Assembly: GCF_010731115.1 (NCBI RefSeq)
Contig: NZ_AP022616.1
Location: 3,472,001 to 3,536,000, forward strand
Direction of reading: 5' to 3'
Source of the DNA: Mycolicibacterium phocaicum
GTDB lineage: Bacteria; Actinomycetota; Actinomycetes; Mycobacteriales; Mycobacteriaceae
DNA: 64,000 nucleotides
Each line of letters opens with the position of its first letter. Within the stretch, counting starts at the first letter, position 1. The position numbers were made by a program, and so were the translations under genes. Below, piece after piece: positions 36,323 through 45,223 of the stretch. The notes beneath the pieces were generated by a model. It searched no databases. It was not told the origin of the DNA and saw only the letters and a program-made list of their open reading frames with translations.

Positions 36323-36799
36323 TCAGCAGGTGTCGCCGGTGGTGCCCCCGTAGGTGGCGATCTTGTATTCGGTGGCGGCCAGCGAGAGGGTGAGTTCGCG
36401 GATCTGGCGGCGGATGGTGTCGCGATGTTCCAACAGCATGTCCAGTCGTTCGGGCACGGTCTGCTCGCCGCTGTCCACGAGTGCGATGTAGTGCTGCAGA
36501 TCGCGAATAGCCATGCCGGACAACCGCATCCGGGTGAGGAAGACAAGCCGACGTACCGCCTCGGGTTGGTAGCTGCGGTGGCCGCTGCTGTCGCGGTCGA
36601 CCTCGACCAGGCCGGCACGCTCGTAATAGCGCAGGGTGTGCGCGGAGACGTCGAGCAGATCGGCAACTTCGGTGATCGTCATCGGCTTGCTGACGCCGTC
36701 GGTGTCCGCGAGCCGGTGGATCACCTCGATCGACATCGGGCCGTCCATCTCGCCGAGCGCGGCGAGCGCCCTGTTCATCAGGTCGTCGGTGGAGGACAT
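36323..36799 (-). CDS. MerR-family transcriptional regulator
   Basis: This 158-residue MerR regulator has its HTH in MTITEVADLLDVSAHTLRYYERAGLVEVDRD (residues about 39-69), followed by RRLVFLTRMRLSGMAIRDLQ and a coiled-coil dimerisation helix. ATG 36799 lies 8 bases after the SDR stop, so the genes form an operon. The N-terminal extension before the HTH (about 38 residues) is longer than usual. A perfect palindrome in front of the SDR gene is the likely operator, giving autoregulation. The C-terminus ends with a single Cys (GTTGDTC), so metal sensing is possible but not shown. Confidence 0.85.
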   Translation of the reverse strand: MSSTDDLMNRALAALGEMDGPMSIEVIHRLADTDGVSKPMTITEVADLLDVSAHTLRYYERAGLVEVDRDSSGHRSYQPEAVRRLVFLTRMRLSGMAIRDLQHYIALVDSGEQTVPERLDMLLEHRDTIRRQIRELTLSLAATEYKIATYGGTTGDTC

Positions 36800-36807
36800 A
36801 CTCGATC

Positions 36808-37680
36808 CTAGATCGGCCGCGCTGACGCGGAGACGTCCGCGAAGTCGGCACTGCGGGCCAGCTCTGCCCACCGGCCGACCTCGTCCAAACCGCGTTGGTA
36901 GGTCGCCGTGAGCCGCTCGACGGCCTCGGCGCCCAGCGGCAGCCGCAGCGGCACGTCCTCGGAGCGGACCAGGGACACGATGATCCGTGCGGCCGCGACG
37001 GGGTCGCCTTCCTGCTTCCCGTCCGCGCCGGCCATGTCGGCGCGGACGTCGCCCAGGACTTCCCGGTAAGTCGGCGAGGCAGCGGTGAAGTCGAGCACCT
37101 CGGCGGCGTTGAAGGCGGTGCGGAACCGGCTCGGCTCGACCAGCATCACCCGGATCCCGAACGGCGCGACCTCGCCGGCCACGGCCTCCGACCAGCCCTC
37201 CAACGCGAACTTCGACGCCGAGTACGTCGAGACCCCGGGGAACGACATCCGGCCGCCCTGGCTGCTCATCTGGACGATCGTCCCGCTGCGCTGCGCCCGC
37301 ATGACCGGCAACGCCGCGCGCACCAACGCAGCGGGACCGAACAGATGCAGGTCCATCAGGTCACGCAGTTGCGCGTCGGTGACTTCCTCGGCGGCGCCGA
37401 CGATGGCCCGCCCGGCGTTGTTCACCAGGACGTCGAGCCGACCGTAGCGGTCGACGGTCGCCTGGATGAGCCCGGCGGCTCCGCTCACGTCTCGGACATC
37501 GAACGCAACGGCGGCGAAGCGGTCGCCGTAGGTGGCGCTCAGCTCGGCCACGCTGTCCGGGTTTCGGACCGCGGCGACGACGTGGTCGCCCTCCGCCAGG
37601 GCGGCCTCGGCCAGTGCGCGTCCCAGCCCCTTCGAGGCGCCGGTGATGAGCCAGGTCCGTGGTGACGTAGAAGTTGTCAT
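36808..37680 (-). CDS. Short-chain dehydrogenase/reductase
   Basis: This 290-residue SDR uses NAD(P). The cofactor motif is LITGASKGLGRALAEA, NNAG occurs in VLVNNAGRAIVG, and the catalytic Ser-Tyr-Lys set is QMSSQGGRMSFPGVSTYSASK. ATG 37680 is chosen; the longer frame to 37785 would translate a palindromic repeat and the promoter. The substrate is unknown. It is the first gene of a two-gene unit with merR, and the palindrome 17 bp upstream suggests induction by the MerR effector. Confidence 0.88.
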   Translation of the reverse strand: MTTSTSPRTWLITGASKGLGRALAEAALAEGDHVVAAVRNPDSVAELSATYGDRFAAVAFDVRDVSGAAGLIQATVDRYGRLDVLVNNAGRAIVGAAEEVTDAQLRDLMDLHLFGPAALVRAALPVMRAQRSGTIVQMSSQGGRMSFPGVSTYSASKFALEGWSEAVAGEVAPFGIRVMLVEPSRFRTAFNAAEVLDFTAASPTYREVLGDVRADMAGADGKQEGDPVAAARIIVSLVRSEDVPLRLPLGAEAVERLTATYQRGLDEVGRWAELARSADFADVSASARPI

Positions 37681-37696
37681 GGCCGCGACGCTAAGA

Positions 37697-37714
37697 GTTC
37701 GAGCGCGCTCGAAC
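37697..37714 (-). promoter_or_regulatory. Palindromic operator in the SDR-merR promoter
   Basis: The perfect 18-bp palindrome GTTCGAGCGCGCTCGAAC lies 16 bases before the SDR start. On the minus strand CTTGCG precedes it and TTAGCG follows it, 19 bases apart, which is the long spacer typical of MerR-controlled promoters. The -10 box is weak, so this is a candidate. Confidence 0.6.
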
Positions 37715-37737
37715 GCAAGCCCTGGCGGCCCTGCCGA

Positions 37738-37790
37738 GGGATTTGTGCACGAAAATCCGCGGCCGGCGCGGAAAATCGTGCACAAATCCC
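37738..37790. repeat. Palindromic repeat family P3, copy 1 (intergenic)
   Basis: Arms of 24 bp (37738-37761 and 37767-37790) start GGGATTTGTGCACGA and end TCGTGCACAAATCCC, with the inner CCGCG/CGCGG pair around the loop GCCGG. Three bases of the arms do not pair (AAA against AAA). It lies upstream of the SDR gene. The other two copies lie inside coding regions at 48189-48237 and 54863-54911. The rest of 37791-37950 holds nothing recognisable. Confidence 0.85.
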
Positions 37791-37950
37791 CACGGGAAAC
37801 GAGAGTGCCCCGTGCCTCCGTCAGGTCGGGGGTCGGACGGAAACACGAGGCACTAGGGGTATCGCTACGACTTCGCGTGGCGTTACAGGCCCGCGGAAAA
37901 TTATGGAAATGGCCGCAAAACCGCTGGTTCGGCGGCCATTCCTACATCGC

Positions 37951-39252
37951 TCAGGCTTCCAGGATTGCCGTGACGCCCTGTCCACCTGCGGCGCAGATGG
38001 AGATCAGGCCACGAACCGGCTTGCCGGTCTCCTTCTTCTTCTCGGCGAGCTGCTTGGCCAGCTGGGCCACGATGCGGCCGCCGGTCGCGGCGAACGGGTG
38101 GCCCGCGGCCAGCGACGAGCCGTTGACGTTGAGCTTCGACCGGTCGATGGAGCCGAGCGGCGCGTCCAGGCCGAGGCGGCCCTTGCAGTACTCCGGCGAT
38201 TCCCAGGCCGCCAGCGTGGCCAGCACGACGGAGGCGAAGGCCTCGTGGATCTCGTAGAAGTCGAAGTCCTGCAGCGTCAGGCCGTTGCGGGCCAGCAGGC
38301 GCGGCACGGCGTATGTCGGGGCCATGAGCAGGCCGTCCGTGCCGTTGACGTAGTCGACGGCGGCGGTCTCGGAGTCGACGAAGTAGGCCAGCACCGGGAT
38401 GTTGTGCTCAGCGGCCCACTCATCGGTCGACAGCAGCGCCACCGAGGCGCCGTCGGTCAGCGGGGTCGAGTTGCCGGCGGTCATGGTGGCGTCGCCCAGC
38501 TTCACGCCGAAGACGGGCTTGAGCTTGGCCAGCTTCTCGGTCGACGAGTCGGCGCGCAGGTTGTTGTCGCGGTACAGGCCCAGGAATGGGCTGACCAGGT
38601 CGTCGAAGAAACCGCGGTCATAGGCGGCGGCCATGTTCTGATGGCTGGCGGCGGCCAGGGCGTCCTGGTCGGTGCGCTTGACGCCCATCTCCTTGGCGGT
38701 CTGGGCGGCGTGCTCGCCCATCGACAGACCGGTGCGGGCCTCGCTGTTGACCGGGATCTCGACGCCGACGGCGGCGGGCAGCTTGCCGACGAGCTTCAGG
38801 CGGTCGACGTTCGACTTGGCGCGGCGCAGGCTCAGCAGCACCCGGCGCAGGTCGTTGCCGAGAGCGATCGGCGCGTCCGACGCGGTGTCCACACCACCGG
38901 CAGCGGCCACCTGGTAGCGGCCGGCAGCGATGCCGTCAGCGGCCGCGATGGCCGACTGCAGGCCGGTGCCACAGGCCTGCTGCAGGTCGAAGGCCGGCGT
39001 GTAGGGCGACAGCGAGGTGCCGAGCACACATTCGCGCATGAGATTGAAATCACGGCTGTGCTTGAGGACGGCGCCGCCGATGACCATGTCGAGCTTCTCG
39101 CCCTTGAGGTTGAAGCGGTCGATCAGGCCGTCCAGGGCCGCGGTGAACATGTCCTGGTTGGAGGCGTTTGCGTACGCACCGTCGGATCGTGCGAAGGGAA
39201 TGCGGTTACCACCCAGGACGGCCACACGGCGGCGGCTGTTGGTCTCGGCCAC
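37951..39252 (-). CDS. fadA2: Acetyl-CoA acyltransferase FadA2
   Basis: This thiolase of 433 residues catalyses the last step of beta-oxidation. The active Cys is in LQQACGTGLQSAIAAADGI, and the C-terminal motifs are NVNGSSLAAGHPFAATGGRI (His) and GLISICAAGGQGVTAILE (Cys). The start RRRVAVLGGNRIPFARSDGAY is typical of the Rv0243 group. It is divergent from fabG4 with 145 bp between, where a TTAC-N6-GTAA dyad also found upstream of fadE5 lies. This matches the Rv0241c-Rv0244c gene set of M. tuberculosis, here split by the accessory genes at 25652-37790. Confidence 0.92.
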   Translation of the reverse strand: MAETNSRRRVAVLGGNRIPFARSDGAYANASNQDMFTAALDGLIDRFNLKGEKLDMVIGGAVLKHSRDFNLMRECVLGTSLSPYTPAFDLQQACGTGLQSAIAAADGIAAGRYQVAAAGGVDTASDAPIALGNDLRRVLLSLRRAKSNVDRLKLVGKLPAAVGVEIPVNSEARTGLSMGEHAAQTAKEMGVKRTDQDALAAASHQNMAAAYDRGFFDDLVSPFLGLYRDNNLRADSSTEKLAKLKPVFGVKLGDATMTAGNSTPLTDGASVALLSTDEWAAEHNIPVLAYFVDSETAAVDYVNGTDGLLMAPTYAVPRLLARNGLTLQDFDFYEIHEAFASVVLATLAAWESPEYCKGRLGLDAPLGSIDRSKLNVNGSSLAAGHPFAATGGRIVAQLAKQLAEKKKETGKPVRGLISICAAGGQGVTAILEA

Positions 39253-39325
39253 GGTATTTCTCCAGTTCGTTGACGTTCGATGACTGAGGCAAGATGTTGC
39301 TTGACGCCTATATTACCCACCGTTC

Positions 39326-39339
39326 TTACTCTGGAGTAA
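39326..39339. promoter_or_regulatory. Candidate TetR-type operator between fadA2 and fabG4
   Basis: CTTACTCTGGAGTAAG (39325-39340) is a 7-bp-arm dyad that contains TTAC-N6-GTAA, the same pattern as upstream of fadE5; the base after GTAA and the following TT also agree. It lies about midway between the divergent starts, so it could control both directions. Confidence 0.55.
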
Positions 39340-39397
39340 GTTCGTCTCTGACAAGACGGTTCCGTCTATACGACACACGTCCGCAGAAAGGTCCGCA

Positions 39398-40747
39398 ATG
39401 GCTGACGTCCTCTCCCAAGTCCTCACCTCTGGTCCGGGTTCGTTCCTGGCCAAGCAGCTCGGCGTGCCGCAGCCCCAGCCGCTGCGCCGCTACAAGGCGG
39501 GCGAGCCCGCCCTGGCCGGTCCGCTCCTGATCGGCGGCGAAGGCCGCGTGGCCGAGCCGCTGCGCGCCGCCCTCGCCGACGACTACGACCTCGTGGGCAA
39601 CAACGTGGGCGGCCGCTGGGCCGACTCGTTCGGCGGCCTGCTGTTCGACGCCACCGGCATCACCAAGCCCGAGCAGCTCAAGCAGCTCCACCAGTTCTTC
39701 ACCCCGGTCCTGCGCAACCTGGCCGCCAACAGCCGCGTCGTCGTCGTCGGCACCACGCCTGACGAGACCGACAGCATCGACGAGCGCATCGCCCAGCGCG
39801 CCCTCGAAGGCTTCACCCGCTCGCTCGGCAAGGAGCTGCAGCGCGGCGCCACCATCGGGCTCGTCTACCTGTCGGCCAAGGCCTCGCCCGCCGCATCGGG
39901 CATCGAGTCGACCGTCCGCTTCCTGCTGTCGGGCAAGTCGGCGTACGTCGACGGCCAGGTGTTCTACGTCGGCGCCGCCGACTCCGTCGCCCCGGCCGAC
40001 TGGGACAAGCCGCTGGCCGGCAAGGTCGCGCTGGTGACCGGCGCCGCCCGCGGCATCGGCGCCGAGATCGCCCGCGTGTTCGCGCGGGACGGCGCGGCCG
40101 TCGTCGCCATCGACGTCCCGCAGGCCGCCGACGCGCTGGCCGAGACCGCCGCCGCGGTCGGTGGCACCGCGCTGGCTCTGGACGTGACGGCCGACGACGC
40201 AGTGCAGCAGATCGTCGCGCACCTCACCGAGCACCACGGCGGCAAGGCCGACGTCCTGGTCAACAACGCCGGCATCACCCGCGACAAGCTGCTCGCCAAC
40301 ATGGACGACGCCCGCTGGGACTCGGTGATCGCCGTGAACCTGCTTGCGCCGCAACGTCTTGCGCAGGGCCTGGTGGAGAACGGCACCATCGGTGAGGGTG
40401 GACGCATCGTGGGCCTGTCCTCGATGGCCGGTATCGCCGGTAACCGCGGCCAGACCAACTACGCCGCCACCAAGGCCGGCATGATCGGCATGACCGACGC
40501 GTACGCCGAGGTGTTCGGCGAGAAGGGCGTCACCATCAACGCCGTCGCGCCGGGCTTCATCGAGACCAAGATGACCGACGCCATCCCGCTGGCCACCCGC
40601 GAGGTGGGCCGTCGCCTCAACTCGCTGTTCCAGGGCGGCCTGCCGGTCGACGTCGCCGAGCTGATCGCCTACTTCGCCAGCCCCGCGTCGAATGCCGTCA
40701 CCGGCAACACGATTCGGGTCTGCGGCCAGGCCCTGTTGGGAGCCTGA
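39398..40747 (+). CDS. fabG4: High-molecular-weight 3-oxoacyl-ACP/CoA reductase FabG4
   Basis: This 449-residue reductase has two domains, like M. tuberculosis FabG4 (Rv0242c, 454 residues). The N-terminal flavodoxin-like domain is followed at about residue 207 by an SDR domain with [24 protein letters not shown] in [13 protein letters not shown], and [21 protein letters not shown] with the catalytic Ser, Tyr and Lys. It reduces 3-oxoacyl thioesters using NADH in the known homologue. It is followed 1 base later by htdX, so they form an operon for reversible 3-hydroxyacyl steps. Confidence 0.93.
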   Translation: MADVLSQVLTSGPGSFLAKQLGVPQPQPLRRYKAGEPALAGPLLIGGEGRVAEPLRAALADDYDLVGNNVGGRWADSFGGLLFDATGITKPEQLKQLHQFFTPVLRNLAANSRVVVVGTTPDETDSIDERIAQRALEGFTRSLGKELQRGATIGLVYLSAKASPAASGIESTVRFLLSGKSAYVDGQVFYVGAADSVAPADWDKPLAGKVALVTGAARGIGAEIARVFARDGAAVVAIDVPQAADALAETAAAVGGTALALDVTADDAVQQIVAHLTEHHGGKADVLVNNAGITRDKLLANMDDARWDSVIAVNLLAPQRLAQGLVENGTIGEGGRIVGLSSMAGIAGNRGQTNYAATKAGMIGMTDAYAEVFGEKGVTINAVAPGFIETKMTDAIPLATREVGRRLNSLFQGGLPVDVAELIAYFASPASNAVTGNTIRVCGQALLGA

Positions 40748-40748
40748 A

Positions 40749-41591
40749 ATGTCGCAGCCCAGCGGTCTTGTGAACATGGCACGAGCGGTGGCGGGTGCGC
40801 TGCCGTTCGTGTCGCGCGGCTCCACCCTGCCGGCCCGCACCGTCACGGTGTCGGGCCTGACCATCGACCCGAAGAATGTCGCCGAGTACGCCGCGGTGAC
40901 CGGGCTGCGGTTCGGCGACACCGTGCCGCTGACCTACCCGTTCGCGCTGACCTTCCCGACCATGATGTCGTTGGTCACCGGATTCGATTTCCCTTTCGCC
41001 GCAATGGGTTCGGTGCACATCGAGAACCACATCACGCAGTACCGTCCGATCAAGGTGACCGACGAACTGGACGTGGCGGTCCGTGCGGAAAACCTGCGCG
41101 AGCACCGCAAGGGCCTGCTCGTCGACATCATCACGGACGTCAAGGTCGGCAATGACCTGGTGTGGAACCAGATCACCACGTTCCTGCACCAGCAGCGGAC
41201 CAGCCTGTCGGGTGAGCCGAAGCCGGAGCCGGTCAAGCAGCCGAAGCTGCCACCGCCCAACGCGGTCATCAGCATCACACCGGGGCAGATTCGCCACTAC
41301 GCCGATGTCGGCGGCGACCACAACCCGATCCACACCAGCTCCATCGGCGCCAAGCTCTTCGGCTTCCCGACCGCCATCGCGCACGGAATGTTCAGCGCCG
41401 CAGCGGTACTGGCCAACATCGAGGGTCAGCTGCCGGACGCGGTGAAGTATTCCGTGAAGTTCGGCAAGCCCGTGCTGCTGCCGGCCAAGGTGGGGCTGTA
41501 CGTCGAGCCCATCGACGGTGGCTGGGAGCTGGCGCTGCGCAACCTGTCGAAGGGCTACCCGCACCTGACGGCGACGGTCACCGAGCTGTAG
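40749..41591 (+). CDS. htdX: 3-hydroxyacyl dehydratase HtdX (MaoC-like)
   Basis: This MaoC/hot-dog dehydratase of 280 residues, the same length as Rv0241c, interconverts 3-hydroxyacyl and enoyl thioesters. The hydratase motif is IRHYADVGGDHNPIHTSSIGAKLFGF (Asp and His), followed by TAIAHGMFSAAAVL. The N-terminal half is a second, non-catalytic hot-dog. ATG 40749 starts one base after the fabG4 stop. It probably acts after FabG4 on the same chain, in beta-oxidation or chain elongation. Confidence 0.92.
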   Translation: MSQPSGLVNMARAVAGALPFVSRGSTLPARTVTVSGLTIDPKNVAEYAAVTGLRFGDTVPLTYPFALTFPTMMSLVTGFDFPFAAMGSVHIENHITQYRPIKVTDELDVAVRAENLREHRKGLLVDIITDVKVGNDLVWNQITTFLHQQRTSLSGEPKPEPVKQPKLPPPNAVISITPGQIRHYADVGGDHNPIHTSSIGAKLFGFPTAIAHGMFSAAAVLANIEGQLPDAVKYSVKFGKPVLLPAKVGLYVEPIDGGWELALRNLSKGYPHLTATVTEL

Positions 41592-41628
41592 CTCGCCGCG
41601 GGTGCTTTGTGCGCCCGGGCGTGTCGGC

Positions 41629-41705
41629 TCTCCTGTGGCACTTGCGATTTGGAGCCGTCAACTTTCCTTGACTGTCAGGGAAAGTTGACGGCTCCGGGCG
41701 AGAGA
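41629..41705. repeat. Palindromic repeat family P2, copy 3
   Basis: CTCCTGTGGCACTTGCGATT is followed by perfect 17-bp arms (41651-41667 and 41679-41695). It lies between the convergent htdX and CHAP-domain genes. It is very similar to copy 4 at 45455-45532, including the left arm CTCCTGTGGCAC(A/T)TGCGATTTGG. Confidence 0.8.
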
Positions 41706-41741
41706 TGTGGGTAGGCAGCGGCCGAGCTCGCGCCGGCCCCC

Positions 41742-42305
41742 TCACTCATACCGACCGAACCCGCGGATGCCGGGATCGTCGGCGATCCTGAAGGTCGACA
41801 GCCCCACGTTGGTGCCCTCACCGCCGCCGACCGTGGTGAGCGTGCCCTTGTCGTTGACGAGCACGATGTTGACGTGCTGGCCCTTCGGGCTCGGCTTGTC
41901 GTAGAGCACCATGTCGCCGGGCAGTGGCGAGTAGTCCGTCGGCTCCCAGCGTCCCTCGGCGCGCAGGTAGTCAGTGAGGGTCATGACACCCGGGATGCGC
42001 CAATGCCCGGAGTTGGGATTGGTGAAGGGTCTTCCGGATTCCCGCATCACCCAGCTGGTGAAGTCCGCGCACCACGGCTCGTCGTTGCCCTCGGAGTACT
42101 TGGACATACCCGATTGGGCTGCGTACTCCTGCGCCAAAATGTGCACGACGGCCGCCCGACCAGGGCTCAGCGTCGAGGTGTCCACCGCTGGGAAGTCCGG
42201 ACGCGCGACATGCTCGCGGTAGCCGCGATACCCGGCCAGGGCGCCGACGCCCGCCAGCACCAGGGCGGCGACGACCAGCAGGATGCGTCCCGCCTGTTTG
42301 TGCAT
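41742..42305 (-). CDS. CHAP-domain exported protein
   Basis: This 187-residue protein has an N-terminal membrane or signal segment (about residues 8-25) and a CHAP-type amidase domain. The catalytic Cys is in EPWCADFTSWVMRESG and the His in GQHVNIVLVNDKG, with YSPLPGDMVLYD between them as in the family. No lipobox is evident. It may cleave peptidoglycan peptides, as CHAP enzymes do, but no binding domain is present and the activity is inferred. It is a single minus-strand gene beside the cobalamin transporter operon. Confidence 0.78.
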   Translation of the reverse strand: MHKQAGRILLVVAALVLAGVGALAGYRGYREHVARPDFPAVDTSTLSPGRAAVVHILAQEYAAQSGMSKYSEGNDEPWCADFTSWVMRESGRPFTNPNSGHWRIPGVMTLTDYLRAEGRWEPTDYSPLPGDMVLYDKPSPKGQHVNIVLVNDKGTLTTVGGGEGTNVGLSTFRIADDPGIRGFGRYE

Positions 42306-42365
42306 GCTTTCCAGATTAGGTGACCGAAGTGAGGCTGCCCGTCGGCAATTTCAGGTCTTCGCGAG

Positions 42366-43133
42366 TTACGGCGGCAGGAGCTGGACCGACGGGCGGCCGG
42401 TGTCGTCGACCGAGACGTCTGCCGCGACACCGTAGACCGACGAAATGAGTTCGGCGGTAAGCACTTCGGCGGGTGTGCCGGCCGCGACAACCCGTCCCTC
42501 GTCGAGGATGACGAGCCGGTCGCAGAACAACGCCGCGAGGGTGAGATCGTGCAGCGTCACCACCGCTGTCACGGGCAGCGCGCGGATGAGCGCAAGCAAC
42601 TCGAACTGGTGCCGGATGTCGAGGTGGTTGGTGGGTTCGTCGAGCAGCAGTTCGCGGGGCTCCTGCGCGAGTGCCCGGGCGATCTGCACGCGCTGCTGCT
42701 CGCCGCCGGACAACGTGCGCCAATCCCGGTCGCGCATGGCCGACGTCTCGGTCTGCTCCAGGGCACGCTCGACCGCGCGCTGGTCGGCAGCGGTGTCACC
42801 AGACCAGATGCCGCGGTGCGGAATTCGGCCCAGTCGCACGATCTGTTCGACGGTGAGATCCAGCTCCGTGCTGACCTGCTGTTCGACCACTGCGACGCGT
42901 TGTGCCACAGCGCGCCGACGATGGTCGACGAGCGGGCGCCCGTCGAGCAGGACGGCGCCACCGTCGGGCCGTCGCAGGCCGGCGAGCAACCGCAGCAGCG
43001 ACGACTTGCCGGCGCCGTTGGGTCCGAGCAGCCCGAGTGTCTCACCGTCGGCGACGGCCAGCGACACCCCATCGATGACCAGCTTCCCGCCGGCCGACCA
43101 GCTGACCGATTCCGCGGTCAGCGCGCCCTTCAT
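42366..43133 (-). CDS. btuD: Cobalamin-type ABC transporter ATP-binding protein (BtuD-like)
   Basis: This ATPase of 255 residues powers a FecCD-type importer. Walker A is GPNGAGKSSLLRLLAG, the signature LSGGEQQRVQIARALAQ, Walker B LLLDEPTNHLDI and the switch His lies in VTLHDLTLAALFCDR. ATG 43133 overlaps the permease stop (ATGA). The cobalamin riboswitch in front of the operon makes vitamin B12 uptake much more likely than ferric siderophore uptake, although the proteins alone would not distinguish them. The gene is the last of three. Confidence 0.88.
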   Translation of the reverse strand: MKGALTAESVSWSAGGKLVIDGVSLAVADGETLGLLGPNGAGKSSLLRLLAGLRRPDGGAVLLDGRPLVDHRRRAVAQRVAVVEQQVSTELDLTVEQIVRLGRIPHRGIWSGDTAADQRAVERALEQTETSAMRDRDWRTLSGGEQQRVQIARALAQEPRELLLDEPTNHLDIRHQFELLALIRALPVTAVVTLHDLTLAALFCDRLVILDEGRVVAAGTPAEVLTAELISSVYGVAADVSVDDTGRPSVQLLPP

Positions 43134-44134
43134 CGAATCCTCCTGCGCCGAGCCAGAATCCACATGAAGATCGGCACCCCGACGAGCGCCGTCACCACGC
43201 CGACCGGCAACTCCTGCGGCGCGAACACCGTGCGGGCCGCGGCGTCGACCCAGACCAGGAAGATGGCGCCGGTGATCGCGGTGACCGGAAGCAAGCGCCG
43301 GTGCGACGGTCCGACAATCATCCGCGCCGCATGCGGTAGCACCAGTCCGACGAAACCGATTGCGCCGGCGGCACTCACGAGCACGGCCGTCAACAACGCC
43401 GTCGTCATGAGCAGGATGATGCGGACCCGCCGCACCGAGACACCGAGCGCGGCGGCCGCATCACGACCGAACGCGAACGCGTCCAACGCATCTGACTGCA
43501 GCCAGCAGACCGCCAGGCAGGCCGCGCAGACGAGGCCACACAGCGCCACCTGAGACCAGCCGGCCCCGGCCAGCGAGCCGAGCAACCAGAACAGCACCCC
43601 GCGGGTCTGCTGCGCGTCGGCTGACGAGAACACCACGATTGCCGTTGCCGCCGAGAACAGCTGGGTGCCGGCGACTCCGGCCAGCAATACTCGGTCCTGC
43701 CCACCGCCGGACACCGCGGCGAGAGCGAGGACCAGAGCGAACGCGAGCACGGCGCCGACGAATGCACCGCCGGACAGCGTCAGGGCGCCGCCGATACCCG
43801 TCACGACGACCAGCACTGCTCCCGTCGACGCACCGGAGGATATGCCCAGCATGAAGGGGTCGGCCAACGGGTTGCGCATCAGCGACTGCAGGATCGCCCC
43901 ACAGATACCCAGCCCCGCGCCACAGATCGCGGCCAACAGGGCGCGTGGCAGCCGCAACTCCCATACGATACCGTCGTCGATCGGCGCGATGTTCGCCTGA
44001 CGACCCCAAACATGTTGCGCGACGACGGCATACACGTCACCGAAGCCGAGCTCGGCCGGCCCGATGATCATGGCCGCGGCGACCGACAGCGCCAGGAGCC
44101 CGAAACCGAGCATCACCATTCCGGCGGCGCGCAC
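43130..44134 (-). CDS. btuC: FecCD-family permease (BtuC-like)
   Basis: This 334-residue permease has nine to ten hydrophobic segments and the FecCD pattern: LRLPRALLAAICGAGLGICGAILQ, NPLADPFMLGISSGAS and the late GAIGFVGLVLPHAARMIVG. GTG 44134 is chosen because it follows the stop of the binding-protein gene by 5 bases and gives the usual length; the longer frame to 44248 is hydrophilic and lies inside that gene. With the upstream binding protein and downstream ATPase it forms a complete importer under the riboswitch. Confidence 0.87.
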   Translation of the reverse strand: MRAAGMVMLGFGLLALSVAAAMIIGPAELGFGDVYAVVAQHVWGRQANIAPIDDGIVWELRLPRALLAAICGAGLGICGAILQSLMRNPLADPFMLGISSGASTGAVLVVVTGIGGALTLSGGAFVGAVLAFALVLALAAVSGGGQDRVLLAGVAGTQLFSAATAIVVFSSADAQQTRGVLFWLLGSLAGAGWSQVALCGLVCAACLAVCWLQSDALDAFAFGRDAAAALGVSVRRVRIILLMTTALLTAVLVSAAGAIGFVGLVLPHAARMIVGPSHRRLLPVTAITGAIFLVWVDAAARTVFAPQELPVGVVTALVGVPIFMWILARRRRIR

Positions 44135-44139
44135 AGCTG

Positions 44140-45147
44140 TCAGGACTTCCCGCCGAGCCCGAACGAGCGCAGCCCGGAAGCGACGGTCTCCATCGCGTCG
44201 ACGTTGCGCAGCGACGGATCCATCGCGCTGGCCGGCAAGACGATCCACCGCCGCTCCCGCACGGCCTTCAACTTGCTTGCCGCCGGGTCGGTTTCGAGGA
44301 ACTTGATCTTGTCAGCGACGCTGTCACCGTCCTTGCCCCGGGTGAGATCGGCGAGGACCAGCACGTCGGGGTCGCGCTGCAGGATCGCTTCCCACGAAAT
44401 CTCCGGCCACAGCTGCCGGTTGTCGGCGAACGCGTTGTGCGCTCCCACCGCCGTGGTGATGATGCCCGGCGCTCCACAGCAGCCCGCGATGTACGGCGTT
44501 CTGGTACCGGCGTACCACCACATCAGGGTGACGTCGTCGGCCTTGAGTCCGCTGGTCGCTGTCGCCATGCGCGCCCGCAGCGTCGAAACCAGCTTGTCAC
44601 CACGCTCAGTGACGCCGAAAACCTTCGCAATATCACTGATTTCGGCATACAGGTCGTCGAGCGTCAGCGCGCGTTGTTGCGCCGCGTCCTGGCCGCCGCA
44701 CTCGCTGGAGGACTGATACGTCGGCACTCCGAGCCGCTCGAACCGATCCCGCGGGGCCACACCTTGATCGGTGAACGACCAGTCGAACGTCGCGTACACG
44801 AAGTCTGGTTTCTCTGTCAGCACCCGCTCGAACGACGGGAAATCCCGGCTCAGCACAGGCACTTTGGCGTTGTCGGCGGCGAGGTCGGGCCGGACGTCGT
44901 CGCTCCAGGACGCGGTGCCGGCCATCCGGTCGGCGAGCCCGAGCGCCAGGAGCAGCTCGGAGGCCGGCTGATTGATCGAAACCGCGCGCCGCGGTGGCGC
45001 TTTCACCGTCACCGTTCGCCCGCAGTTCTCGAGGGTGACGGAATAGCCGGCGGTTCCGGCGTCGACAGTTCCGGTCGCTCGCGGTCCGCCACATGAGCAG
45101 ACGAGTGAAACGAGCAGTGCGACAAGCACAATGGTGCGTCGAGACAC
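44140..45147 (-). CDS. btuF: Cobalamin-type ABC transporter binding lipoprotein (BtuF-like)
   Basis: This 335-residue substrate-binding protein has a signal peptide ending LVSLVCSC with a lipidated Cys near residue 19. It has the two-lobed Fe/B12-binding (BtuF) plan: PPRRAVSINQPASELLLALG in the first lobe and DPDVLVLADLTRG in the second, linked by a helix. GTG 45147 is preceded by GGAAGG at a good distance. The riboswitch lies directly upstream. The family also binds siderophores; the riboswitch argues for cobalamin. Confidence 0.85.
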   Translation of the reverse strand: MSRRTIVLVALLVSLVCSCGGPRATGTVDAGTAGYSVTLENCGRTVTVKAPPRRAVSINQPASELLLALGLADRMAGTASWSDDVRPDLAADNAKVPVLSRDFPSFERVLTEKPDFVYATFDWSFTDQGVAPRDRFERLGVPTYQSSSECGGQDAAQQRALTLDDLYAEISDIAKVFGVTERGDKLVSTLRARMATATSGLKADDVTLMWWYAGTRTPYIAGCCGAPGIITTAVGAHNAFADNRQLWPEISWEAILQRDPDVLVLADLTRGKDGDSVADKIKFLETDPAASKLKAVRERRWIVLPASAMDPSLRNVDAMETVASGLRSFGLGGKS

Positions 45148-45223
45148 GGCGGCGCCTTCCGATCCGGGACTCGGTTCGCGGAGTCCATGCGTGGGCGGGT
45201 CCTCGCGCCGCCAGGCCGCGAGA

